This document shows, piece after piece, positions 50,560-59,610 of a stretch of 64,000 bases of DNA. Origin of the DNA: Gemmataceae bacterium (GTDB taxonomy: Bacteria; Planctomycetota; Planctomycetia; Gemmatales; Gemmataceae); assembly GCA_028288765.1 (NCBI GenBank), contig JAQGHQ010000271.1, positions 1 through 64,000 on the forward strand, in the 5' to 3' direction. The position numbers and the translations under genes were made by a program. Below the pieces are notes generated by a model. It did no database searches. It was given only the letters and a program-made list of their open reading frames with translations, and was not told the DNA's origin. How positions within the stretch are numbered: the stretch's first letter is position 1; every line of letters begins with the position of its first letter.

Positions 50560-53500
50560 ATGACCGCTCCCAAGTTCACCCTCAGCTTCCTTGTTGTCAG
50601 CGTGGCTGCGGCCGGCCTGACGCGGTCCGAGCGCCCGGAAGAGTCGTACCTCGAAGTGCTCGACAAGCTCACCAAGGCCAAGACGAAAGAGGAGCGGCGC
50701 GCCGTCCTCCGGGGTAAACCAGACGAATTCCTCACCGGCGAGTTCTTGACGAAGTTGTTCCAGGAGCAGTCTCGCCTGCTCGATGCCGGCGAGTTCGCCA
50801 GGGTCGAGCAACTCCAGACGGTCGCGGAGGCGGCGGCGGGGGCAATCGATGACGCGGACACCCGGGAGCTGTACGAGTGGCTGTGCCTGCTCGGGAAGGG
50901 GAAAAACAGCTTCGCCGCGGGCCGGGTTGACGAGGCCGTCGAGGCATCGAAGAAGGCCCTTGCCGAGGCCCGGAAGAAGGGGTGGAAGACGCTGGAGTTC
51001 GCCGTCCTGAGCAACCTCGGGGCGTGCCAGATCGAGCAGGGGGACTTTGCCGGGGCTGTCAAAACGCTGGAAGAGGTGCGGGCCGGACAGGCCGGGTTGA
51101 ACGACTTCGCACGGCAACTGGTCGAATCGCGTGCCCTCGGCAACCTCGGTCAGGTGTACGCGGACCTGGGCGACTACACCCGGGCAGTCAAGACCCTCGA
51201 GGAGTCGCTCCGGCTGGCCGCGAAAGCCGGCGACGCGGCAACTGCCCGGAACGCGCGATTGAACCTGGCGGCCGTCCAGATCCACCAGGGGCGCTACCCC
51301 GAGGCGATCCGGGCCTACGAACAGCTGCTGGCGGACGCCCGCAAGGCCCGCCAACCCCTGGTCGCCGGGAAAGTACTGAACAACCTCGGGCTTGCCCTCG
51401 GGGAGCAGGGCCGGGCCGCGGAGGCGGTCCGCCGTTTCGAGGAGGCCCGCGACCTGGCGCGGGAGTACAAGCTTCGGCGGAACGAGGCGATGGCACTCGG
51501 CAACCTGGCGGTGCTGCACTTCAAGCTCGGGTCCGAAGACGACGCGGACCGGTACAACCGGGAAGCGCTGAAACTCTTCCGGGCGGTCGGGGACAAGGCC
51601 GGGATCGCCCGGTGCCTGCGGCTGACGGCCGGATTCCGGCCGATCATCGCCGGCCAGGCCGAGGAGGCTGAGCGGCTCCTGGCCGAGGCCGCGGAGTTGA
51701 TCAAGGCCGGCGGTAGCCGGGCCGAGCTGGCCCAACTCCAGCTGGCAATGGCCGACGCCCACCTCGCCCGCGGCGACATCCCGAAGACGAAGGACTCGCT
51801 CCGCCTGGCGGAGGAGCATTACCGGGCGGCCGGCGACCTGTCCCGCGCCGTCCAACTCCGTTACACCCGGGCCTTACTCCGCGGGCCCGACGGCAAGATC
51901 TACTCGGACGAGGACGAGTTGAAGCTGGTCTACGCGGAGATGATCAGGCTCGGCGATCCACGGCTGAAGGCCCTCGCGCACGAGGACCTCGGGTTCGCCT
52001 TCTACATGAAGGGTCACTGGCGAGAGGCCACGAAGCAGTGGCGGGAAGCCGTCCGGATCGCCGAAGGGTACCGGGCCGCGATCGGCGACTCGTTCCTCAG
52101 GGCCGCCGACGACCACAGGAGGCTCGGTTCTTCCTCCAGTGTTTCGCTCCCGTTCCTCTACACCGCGATCGCGGTAAGCCTGGCCCAGGCGGAGGACCCC
52201 GCGGGCTCGTTCGACGCCTCGGACCGGGGCAAGGCCCGGTCGCTCGGTGAGCTACTCGATCGCAACCCGGTCCGGGTGCGAAAGGGGGTTACCACCGCGG
52301 AGCAGGCCGAGGAAGAGCAGCTCCGGCAAGCCGTCGCGGCCGCGGCCAGCCGCCTCCATTCCGGGTTACGGTTCCAGAGCAACGAGCCGGCCGTCCGCGA
52401 CCAGATGGCGAGGCAGCTGCAGGAAGCCGAGGCGACGTACGAGGAGTTCCGGCGGAAGCTGTTCGCCGATCACCCCGGCCTGGCCGGGCAGCGGGCCGAA
52501 CTCCCGCCGGTCGACCTTGCCGAGCTCCAGACAACGGTCTTCGCCGGCCAACCCGACCTTGCCGTCCTTTCCTACGTCGTCGCGTGGGACCGGACCCTGG
52601 TAATCCTCGCCACCGCCGCCGACCAGCCTGGCGGCCAGGCCCGGGTTATCGTCCGCGAAGCGAAGGTGACTTACCCCGCGGTGGAACAGGCGGCGAAGGA
52701 CTTCGGGGGGGCGTGCCAGAACCCGGCAGCCGGCCGCCCGACGAGCGATGAGTTGTGGGCCTGGCTGATCACCCCGGTCGAGAAGGAACTCGAGGGGAAG
52801 AAGCAGCTGGTGATCGTTCCGTCTCGCCCGCTGATCGCCCTTCCCTTCCAGGCCCTCCGCAAGGACGGCGGCCCATACCTTATCGAGCAGTTTGCGGTCA
52901 GTTACGCCCCGTCAGTGAGCGCCCTGATGGAAATGCGCCGCCGGGGCGACCGGGTGAGGGCGGCGGCCGGCGGGCCGGCCCGGGTGCCGGTCGTCGCGGT
53001 CGGCGGGGTGAACTTCACCCGCGACCTGAAGGACCTACCCCACAGCGGACCGGAGGCCGAGACGATCGGCCGGCTCTTCGGCAAGAGGTCCCGGATCCTG
53101 GTCGGGGACCGCGCGACCCGGGCGGGGGTGGCCCGGGAGGCCGGGGCTGCCCGGGTCCTACACTTCGCCACGCACGGACTGGTGAACCCGGCCCGGCCGC
53201 TGTTCTCCGCCCTGGCCGTGACCCCGGACGGAGACGACGGCCGTCTGTACGCGCACGACATGATGAACCTCGATTTGTCAGCCGAGCTGGTCGTCCTCAG
53301 TGCCTGCGAGACGGCGCTCGGCCGGGAGTATGTCGGCGAGGGGACGATCGGCTTGGCGTGGGCCCTGTTCGTCGCCGGGTCCCCTGCCGTGGTCGTCAGC
53401 CAGTGGCCGGTGGCCGACGAAAGCACCGGCCGCCTGATGGAAGTGTTCTACGGGGGGTTCGCCGGGGACGCCTCGAAGGCGGAGGCCCTGCGGCAGGCGC

Positions 53501-53583
53501 AACTCTCTCTGTTGAAGGACAAGGCGACACGGCACCCGTTCTACTGGGCCCCGTTCGTCCTCATCGGCGATTGGCGGAAGTAG
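50560..53583 (+). CDS. Exported TPR-CHAT protease-like protein (first copy)
   Basis: 1007 residues from the ATG at 50560 with GGAGG four bases upstream. The N-terminus looks like a signal peptide (KFTLSFLVVSVAAAGL). Residues about 90-560 are TPR repeats, for example LGQVYADLGDYTRAVKTLEE and NNLGLALGEQGRAAEAV. A helical linker leads to a C-terminal CHAT domain (about 700-1007) with the caspase-like dyad His872 in HFATHG and Cys916 in SACETALG, ending HPFYWAPFVLIGDWRK. CHAT proteins are clan CD peptidases that act in proteolytic signalling. With the catalytic pair intact, activity is plausible, but substrates are unknown. A second copy lies 202 bases downstream. Confidence 0.92.
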   Translation: MTAPKFTLSFLVVSVAAAGLTRSERPEESYLEVLDKLTKAKTKEERRAVLRGKPDEFLTGEFLTKLFQEQSRLLDAGEFARVEQLQTVAEAAAGAIDDADTRELYEWLCLLGKGKNSFAAGRVDEAVEASKKALAEARKKGWKTLEFAVLSNLGACQIEQGDFAGAVKTLEEVRAGQAGLNDFARQLVESRALGNLGQVYADLGDYTRAVKTLEESLRLAAKAGDAATARNARLNLAAVQIHQGRYPEAIRAYEQLLADARKARQPLVAGKVLNNLGLALGEQGRAAEAVRRFEEARDLAREYKLRRNEAMALGNLAVLHFKLGSEDDADRYNREALKLFRAVGDKAGIARCLRLTAGFRPIIAGQAEEAERLLAEAAELIKAGGSRAELAQLQLAMADAHLARGDIPKTKDSLRLAEEHYRAAGDLSRAVQLRYTRALLRGPDGKIYSDEDELKLVYAEMIRLGDPRLKALAHEDLGFAFYMKGHWREATKQWREAVRIAEGYRAAIGDSFLRAADDHRRLGSSSSVSLPFLYTAIAVSLAQAEDPAGSFDASDRGKARSLGELLDRNPVRVRKGVTTAEQAEEEQLRQAVAAAASRLHSGLRFQSNEPAVRDQMARQLQEAEATYEEFRRKLFADHPGLAGQRAELPPVDLAELQTTVFAGQPDLAVLSYVVAWDRTLVILATAADQPGGQARVIVREAKVTYPAVEQAAKDFGGACQNPAAGRPTSDELWAWLITPVEKELEGKKQLVIVPSRPLIALPFQALRKDGGPYLIEQFAVSYAPSVSALMEMRRRGDRVRAAAGGPARVPVVAVGGVNFTRDLKDLPHSGPEAETIGRLFGKRSRILVGDRATRAGVAREAGAARVLHFATHGLVNPARPLFSALAVTPDGDDGRLYAHDMMNLDLSAELVVLSACETALGREYVGEGTIGLAWALFVAGSPAVVVSQWPVADESTGRLMEVFYGGFAGDASKAEALRQAQLSLLKDKATRHPFYWAPFVLIGDWRK

Positions 53584-53784
53584 GCCGGGCCGGCACCACA
53601 CCTCTTGACCGTTTCGCCGAGCGGCCGACCCGGCGTACGGGGCCGCGGCCGTGAGGCGACTTCCGCCGGGCTTGAACACCCAGTTGTTGCCTGTCCCGCG
53701 GGGTGGTCTGACGGCGTCGTACCCGATCGGCGATTAATGACCGTTCGATCTTCCGCTCGCCCAGCCATAACGTAGGGCCAACCC

Positions 53785-56700
53785 ATGCACCGATTTACCA
53801 AAACGGCCTGCGTCGCGGTACTCATGATCGGGGCCGGCGTCGGGTACGGGCAACTCCCCCCGGATAGCCCGGAGCGAGAAACCCTGCTCGCGAAGCGGGA
53901 TCAACTCACCAAACAGGCCAGTACCCTGTTGAAGGGCCAAAAACTGACAGAAGCCACGCGGGTGGTGGAAGAACGACTCGGGGTCGAAAAGCAGATCTTC
54001 GGCGGTACGCATCCCGAGGTCGAAAAAACCCTCAACATTCTCGTCGAGTTCTATCGGGCGGCAGGGGACTGGTCCGGTATCGCCCGTGCGCGGAAGGAGA
54101 TGGCGGAAATCACCGAAAAGGCGCACGGCCCGAAACACTGGCGGACGCGCTCCGCCCGGGCGGAAGCAGCCACCTCGGCGGCCGTCGCGCAGCTGCCCGC
54201 GAATCGGCGGGAGGAGTGGGAAGCCACGGAATCCGACTTGCAGGGGGGGATGAAACTGCTCCAGAGCCGCGCCCCTGGTGACGCGATTACGCCCCTGAAA
54301 CGGGCCGTGACCGAGAGCAAGCGTCTCCTCGGGGAGAAGACCACCGACTACGCCGCAAAACTCCAAGTGCTGGCGCTGGCGTACATGAAGACCGGCCAGC
54401 TTCGGCCGGCGAGTGAGGCGTTTGCCGGTCTGGTGCTACAGAACCGCGAGCTGTACGACGAGCCGCACCCGGAGACCACCGTCAACACGTATTTCCTCGG
54501 GGCCGTCTTGCGGAAATGCGGCCGGTCCGGGGAGGCCGAACCGCTCCTCATCCGGTCGCTCCGGGACGCCCGGGAACTCGCCAAGGACGGGGGCGTCTCC
54601 CCGAACATGCTGTTCTCGATGATCCGCGGGCTCGGGGCTTACTACCTGGAACTGGAGGACACGGGCGAGGCCGGGCCGCTGGTACGGGAGGTCCGGCAGA
54701 CGGCCGCCAGGAACTACGGGGAGCTGAGTGACGAGTTCGTGTCCGCCCTCACCGACGCGGGGCTGTTCCACATCATCCGGTACGAGTTCGACGAGGCCGA
54801 GGCGGTGCTGGAAAAAGCCGCCGAGCTCGCCCCGAAGGTGTACGGCCCGCGGAGTTCACAGCCCGCGCGGGTGCTGTACCGGTACGGCGAACTGTTCCGC
54901 AAGATGGGCCGGTACCGAAGGGCCGAGGCCGAATTGAAGAGCGCGCTCGCGGTCCTCGACAAGGCGGACCCGCCGGCACCGGATCAGGTCGTGGCATGCG
55001 AGAACGAGTTGGGGCTCGTCACCCTCGACCTCGGCTTTCCGCGTGACGCCCTCCCGTACTTCATCCGGGCCGTCGAGGGGGGCAAGCGGTTGTACGGCGA
55101 GGACCATCCGATGTACGCGGCCCTTCTGCACAACCTGGCCCTTGCGCGGGAAAAGGGGGGCGAATTCCCGGAGGCCGAGCGGCTCTACACCCGCGCCCTG
55201 GAGATCAAGCAGGCCCGGGAAAAGGACGGCCTGGACGCGGCCATCACCCTTGAGACCCTCGGGTCGTTTTATCTCGCGGCCCACGACTACGCCCGGGCAG
55301 AACCGCTGTTGCGCAAAGCCCTCGACATCCGGGTCCGGGTCCGGGGCGAGAACCACCCCGTCGTCGCCACCACGTTCAACGAGCTAGGTGTGCTGTACCT
55401 GACCCGCGGCGATTACCGCCGGGCCGAGCCGTTCCTCCGGCGGGCGGCGGAGTCCCGGCAGAAGGTACTCGGCCGCCACCCCGATACGGCGAAGAGCTTC
55501 GACAACTACGCGAAACTGTACGCCGCGATGGGCAACCTGCTCCGGGCGGCCGAGCTTTACCGGGCGGCGCTGGACATCCGCCGGGCGGTGCTCCCCGACG
55601 GGCACCCGGACCTCGCCGTCGGGGTGAACAACCTGGCCACCGTGCTCGGCGAAGTCGGGGCGTGGGACAAGGCCGAGCCGTTGTTCCGCGAGGCCGTGGC
55701 GATGATCGAGAAGTCAGGTTCCGAGAAGCGGCCACAACTTGCGGTGGCGTTACAAAACCTCGGGATGGCATGTGACGCCTTGAACCGCCGGGACGAGGCG
55801 GGAAAATATCTCACTCGGTCTCTCGAACTCTGGGACGAACATGCCAAGGCTCACCCGGGTTCTCGGCCCCACCCCGACCGGGCCGGTACCCTTTCGAGTC
55901 TCGCCGTCCTCCGGTGGCGACAGGACAAGGGCGCGGACGCTCTGGAGTTGATGAGTAAGGCTGTGGCCGTCCGCCGCGGGGCGCTAGGTCCGGACCATCC
56001 CCTCCTGGCGATCACGATCATCAATCAAGGCATGATGCTCCGCGCGGTCGGCCGGCCGAAGGAGGCGACGGCGGCTGTTGAAGCCGCCCTCCGGATCGAA
56101 CAGAGATCCCTCGACCAGGTGTTCGGGTTCGCGTCCGAGCCGGAGATGCTGGCTTACGCCGCCCAGGTCCAGTCCAGCCTCTTCCAGGTAATCGCGCTCG
56201 TCGCCGACCGGCCGGACGACCCGGCCGCCGTCGAGCACGCTCTCGGCTGGGTCGTCCGGCGAAAGGGCATCGTCCTCGACACCCTCTGCCGGTATCGGAC
56301 CCTGGAATCGAGTATCGAGGGCGACCCGGCACTGGCCGCCCAGGTTCGCGAGTATCGGGGACTCCGCCAGCAATTCGTCGATATGTCCCTCAGCCCCGGG
56401 CCGACCGACGGGAACGAGGAGATTGCCCGGTTGGAGGGGAAGGCGAACGCACTTCAAGCCGCGATCAGCCGCCGGTTCACCGAGGACCGGCCGGTCCGGG
56501 AGACCGAATGGGGACTCGCACAAATCCGCGCATCCCTCCCGCGGCGTGCCGCCCTGGTCGAATACGTCCGGGTCCGCGCGGCCGACCTGTTGCGGGGGGG
56601 CAGGAACGAGGAATCCCGGTACGTTGCGTTCGTCCTCACCGCGGACCCGAAAAAGCCGGCCCGGATGTTTGACCTCGGCCCCGCCGAAGAGGTGGACGGC

Positions 56701-57789
56701 GCGGTCGCCGCCGTCCGGAAGAAGTTGGGGCCGATCGGGCCGGAAGCGGAAGCACAAGAGGAGCGATTCTACAAACGGGCCGCCGTCCGTCTCTACGAAA
56801 AGGTTTTCAAGGACCTCGCCCCGGCCCTCGACGGGGTCGAAACCCTACTGGTGTCCCCGGACGGGGCGCTGAACCACGTCCCGTTTGCCGCGCTGGTCGG
56901 CCCCGGCGGGCGGTATCTGATCGAGTCGTACCGCATCGCCGTCCTGCCCAGCGCCCGCGACCTCATCCGGCCGCGGGCGGGGGAGCGCGGCGAGGGCGTT
57001 GTCGTCTTCGCCGACCCGGACTTCGACCTCGACCCCGACCAGCGGGTGCGGCCGGGGAAGCGCCCGGCCGTGCCGGTCGGTCGGAGTGCGGGCGCCGGCT
57101 TCCGGACCGGGTGGACCCGGCTCGCCGGAGCCCGGGCGGAGGCCGGGGCGATCCGGAAGGCCCTGGCCGGGTCCGCCCTCGGCCCGGTCCGGGTGTTCGA
57201 GGGGAGGGACGCCACGGAGGAAGAGGTCAAGGCGGTCCGGTCCCCGCGAATTTTGCATTTCGCCACCCACGGGCAGTTCGTCGAGAAGGTCGCCGGGCTC
57301 GCCCCGGCCGACCTCCGGACGCCGGCCGCCCGGGTGATGGCGGCGGACAACCCGCTGCTCCGGTCGGCGATCATCCTGGCGGGTGCGAACCGCCCCCCGC
57401 CCGACCTCGGTCCCCGGACCGAGGACGGCCTGCTGACGGCCGAAGAGGTCGCCTTGCTCGACCTGCGTGGGACGGATTTGGTCGTCCTCAGTGCGTGCGA
57501 ATCGGGACTCGGGAAGGTGGAAGACGGGGAAGGGGTGTACGGTCTGCGACGGGCATTTCTACACGCCGGGGCGAGATCGGTCGTCGCCAGTCTGTACACG
57601 GTCCCGGACACGGAGACGGCGGGGCTGATGGGACAGTTCTACACCCGACTGGCCGGCGGAAAGGGAAAGCTTGACGCCTTACGGGGGGCACAGCTGGCCG
57701 CCATCCGGGAACGGCACGGGGACAAGGATGACCGGCCGGCGCACCCGTGTTACTGGGCCGGGTTCATCCTGATCGGGGACAGCAACTGA
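53785..57789 (+). CDS. Exported TPR-CHAT protease-like protein (second, longer copy)
   Basis: 1334 residues with a signal peptide (TACVAVLMIGAGVGYGQ). A long TPR array of kinesin-light-chain style (about 45-790) shows repeated blocks such as AEPLLRKALDIRVRVRGENH and GVNNLATVLGEVGAWDKAEP. The CHAT domain (about 980-1334) has His1162 in HFATHG and Cys1238 in SACESGLG, and ends CYWAGFILIGDSN. It is a paralogue of the preceding gene with different TPR content, so the two may recognise different partners. Both are on the plus strand and may be co-transcribed. Confidence 0.92.
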   Translation: MHRFTKTACVAVLMIGAGVGYGQLPPDSPERETLLAKRDQLTKQASTLLKGQKLTEATRVVEERLGVEKQIFGGTHPEVEKTLNILVEFYRAAGDWSGIARARKEMAEITEKAHGPKHWRTRSARAEAATSAAVAQLPANRREEWEATESDLQGGMKLLQSRAPGDAITPLKRAVTESKRLLGEKTTDYAAKLQVLALAYMKTGQLRPASEAFAGLVLQNRELYDEPHPETTVNTYFLGAVLRKCGRSGEAEPLLIRSLRDARELAKDGGVSPNMLFSMIRGLGAYYLELEDTGEAGPLVREVRQTAARNYGELSDEFVSALTDAGLFHIIRYEFDEAEAVLEKAAELAPKVYGPRSSQPARVLYRYGELFRKMGRYRRAEAELKSALAVLDKADPPAPDQVVACENELGLVTLDLGFPRDALPYFIRAVEGGKRLYGEDHPMYAALLHNLALAREKGGEFPEAERLYTRALEIKQAREKDGLDAAITLETLGSFYLAAHDYARAEPLLRKALDIRVRVRGENHPVVATTFNELGVLYLTRGDYRRAEPFLRRAAESRQKVLGRHPDTAKSFDNYAKLYAAMGNLLRAAELYRAALDIRRAVLPDGHPDLAVGVNNLATVLGEVGAWDKAEPLFREAVAMIEKSGSEKRPQLAVALQNLGMACDALNRRDEAGKYLTRSLELWDEHAKAHPGSRPHPDRAGTLSSLAVLRWRQDKGADALELMSKAVAVRRGALGPDHPLLAITIINQGMMLRAVGRPKEATAAVEAALRIEQRSLDQVFGFASEPEMLAYAAQVQSSLFQVIALVADRPDDPAAVEHALGWVVRRKGIVLDTLCRYRTLESSIEGDPALAAQVREYRGLRQQFVDMSLSPGPTDGNEEIARLEGKANALQAAISRRFTEDRPVRETEWGLAQIRASLPRRAALVEYVRVRAADLLRGGRNEESRYVAFVLTADPKKPARMFDLGPAEEVDGAVAAVRKKLGPIGPEAEAQEERFYKRAAVRLYEKVFKDLAPALDGVETLLVSPDGALNHVPFAALVGPGGRYLIESYRIAVLPSARDLIRPRAGERGEGVVVFADPDFDLDPDQRVRPGKRPAVPVGRSAGAGFRTGWTRLAGARAEAGAIRKALAGSALGPVRVFEGRDATEEEVKAVRSPRILHFATHGQFVEKVAGLAPADLRTPAARVMAADNPLLRSAIILAGANRPPPDLGPRTEDGLLTAEEVALLDLRGTDLVVLSACESGLGKVEDGEGVYGLRRAFLHAGARSVVASLYTVPDTETAGLMGQFYTRLAGGKGKLDALRGAQLAAIRERHGDKDDRPAHPCYWAGFILIGDSN

Positions 57790-57863
57790 GCCGGGCCGGA
57801 AGTCGTCCCCGTCGCTTCCGACGTGGCCCGCAGTCCCGGAAACCCTTCAACCCCACCCCGGAA

Positions 57864-58031
57864 ATGGATTCGTTCGGGGCGCCGCTTTACGACCGTGCAG
57901 TGGTCCGTTGTGAAGTCGATCTGGATCGGAACAAGATCCGCTTCGTTACCCTCCGACCAAAGGAGCCGACGAGTCAGCCTCAGATCCTGGAAGTGGATTA
58001 TCTGCGGCCCAGCCGCGGCTTCCAGGACTGA
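57864..58031 (+). CDS. Small hypothetical protein
   Basis: 55 residues with protein-like composition unlike a GC-rich shadow frame: start MDSFGAPLYDRAVVRCEVDL and end LEVDYLRPSRGFQD, with Ile, Phe, Asn and Lys codons. No ribosome-binding site of good quality is visible (CCCGGAA before the ATG). It lies between the second CHAT gene and the TolC gene. It could be a small gene or the tail of a lost one. Confidence 0.4.
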   Translation: MDSFGAPLYDRAVVRCEVDLDRNKIRFVTLRPKEPTSQPQILEVDYLRPSRGFQD

Positions 58032-58161
58032 TCGCCCTGTTCGGGATGTATTGGCACTTACCCCATCAAGGCAAAACGGCCCGACCCCGCCGGTTTACTG
58101 TACCAAGGACACCCGATTTGCCGATTCTACCGATGATGCCACCAGTACCGGGGAATCGGTG

Positions 58162-59610
58162 ATGACGTCGACGGGCCGGATACGGGTGATCGGCTGTGCG
58201 GTCGTGTGCGCTGCCCTGGGCGGCTGCGCGACCGACCGCGACACACGGACACCCGACGAACTCAGGGTGGTGACCGGGCCGGTGGCATCCGCGCGGCAAC
58301 CGGGTCCCGTCGTCCCGCCCCCTTCGGCCGACGTGGTTCAGGCTGCATCGCGAGCCGACCCCGATGACCTCCCCGCACCCCGGCCCGTTGGGCCCGCCCA
58401 GCCCCTCGCCGCGGCCGCCGAGCTGACACCCGACGCCGTCGTGCGGGCGGTGCTCGACCGCAACCCCACCCTGGATGAGATGCGGGCCGCCGCCGAGGCC
58501 GCAGCTGCGCGGTACCCGCAATCGACCTCGCTCGACGACCCCGTCGTTTCGTTCAACACCGCTCCCGTATCCGCTGGGTCGCGGGACGCCGACTACGCCA
58601 CCCGGGTCGAACTCAGCCAGAAGTTCCTCTACCCCGGGAAGCGGGGGCTGAAAGGCCAGGTTTCCATCGCGGAAGCCGCCGCCGCCGCGCGGGACGTCGA
58701 CGACACCCGGCTGCGCCTCGTCGAGGCGGCGAAGGCCGCCCTCGCGGACTACTACCTCGCCGGGAAGGGAACCACGGTCGCGGAGGCCAACGCGAAGCTC
58801 CTCCGCGAGTTCCGCCAGAACGCCGAGACGCGGTACAAGACCGGCCAGGCCCCGCAACAGGACATGCTCCAGGCCGATGTGGAACTCGCCCGGCAGGAGG
58901 AACGGCTGGTGGGCCTGCGGCGGGCCCGGCAGGTGGCCGTCGCCCGGATCAACACGCTCATGCACCTCCCGCCGGACAGCCCACTGCCCCCGCCCGCCGA
59001 GATCCGCCGCGCCGGTCCACTCCCGGACCCGGCGGAGCTGCGGGCGCTCGCGGCCGGGGTACGGCCGGACGTGAAGGCCGCCGCCGACCGGCTCGCGGCC
59101 GGGGAGGCCGCGCTCGCCCTGGCGCTGAAGGAGTACAACCCGGACGTCGAGTTCATGACCGCCTACGACGGGTTCTGGCAGGGCCCGGGCGGCCGGCCGC
59201 TCCAGTGGCAGGTCGGCGCGCGGATGAACCTCCCGGTGCGGTACGCCCGCCGGGGCGGGGCGGTCGCCGAGGCCAAGGCGACCGTGGCCCGGCGGCGGGC
59301 GGAACTGGCCCGCCTCACCGACCGGGTCAACTTCGAGGTCCAGGAGGCGTTCGAGCAGGCCCGCGAGATGGACGACGTCGTCGTCCTTTACGAAACGAAA
59401 GTCCTGCCGGCGGCGGAGGCGAACGTGAAGGAGGCCCAGGCCGGGTACGTCACCGGGCGGGTCCCGTTCCTGAACCTCGTCGAGGCCCAGCGGAACCGCG
59501 TCGGGCTAAAAGACCGCTATTTCGAGGTCGTGGCCGAATCCGCCCGCCGCCGGGCGGCGCTGGAGCGGGCCACCGGGGGGCCGGTCCCGACTGCCCCCCC
59601 GGGCCGGTGA
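58162..59610 (+). CDS. TolC-family outer-membrane efflux channel lipoprotein
   Basis: 482 residues. A lipoprotein signal with lipobox ALGGC at about 20-24 is followed by a Pro-rich spacer and the OEP/TolC fold: paired long helices with conserved blocks TRVELSQKFLYPGKRGLKGQ, AETRYKTGQAPQQDMLQADV, AGYVTGRVPFLNLVEAQRNR. The P-G-K-R and Y-x-x-G-x-A/V-x-x-x-D/N-L features resemble CusC-like channels of metal-efflux systems. No RND genes adjoin it, while a copper P-type ATPase is convergent at zero spacing. It may serve the RND pump at 10.9 kb, which lacks its own channel; that pairing is inference. Confidence 0.9.
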   Translation: MTSTGRIRVIGCAVVCAALGGCATDRDTRTPDELRVVTGPVASARQPGPVVPPPSADVVQAASRADPDDLPAPRPVGPAQPLAAAAELTPDAVVRAVLDRNPTLDEMRAAAEAAAARYPQSTSLDDPVVSFNTAPVSAGSRDADYATRVELSQKFLYPGKRGLKGQVSIAEAAAAARDVDDTRLRLVEAAKAALADYYLAGKGTTVAEANAKLLREFRQNAETRYKTGQAPQQDMLQADVELARQEERLVGLRRARQVAVARINTLMHLPPDSPLPPPAEIRRAGPLPDPAELRALAAGVRPDVKAAADRLAAGEAALALALKEYNPDVEFMTAYDGFWQGPGGRPLQWQVGARMNLPVRYARRGGAVAEAKATVARRRAELARLTDRVNFEVQEAFEQAREMDDVVVLYETKVLPAAEANVKEAQAGYVTGRVPFLNLVEAQRNRVGLKDRYFEVVAESARRRAALERATGGPVPTAPPGR

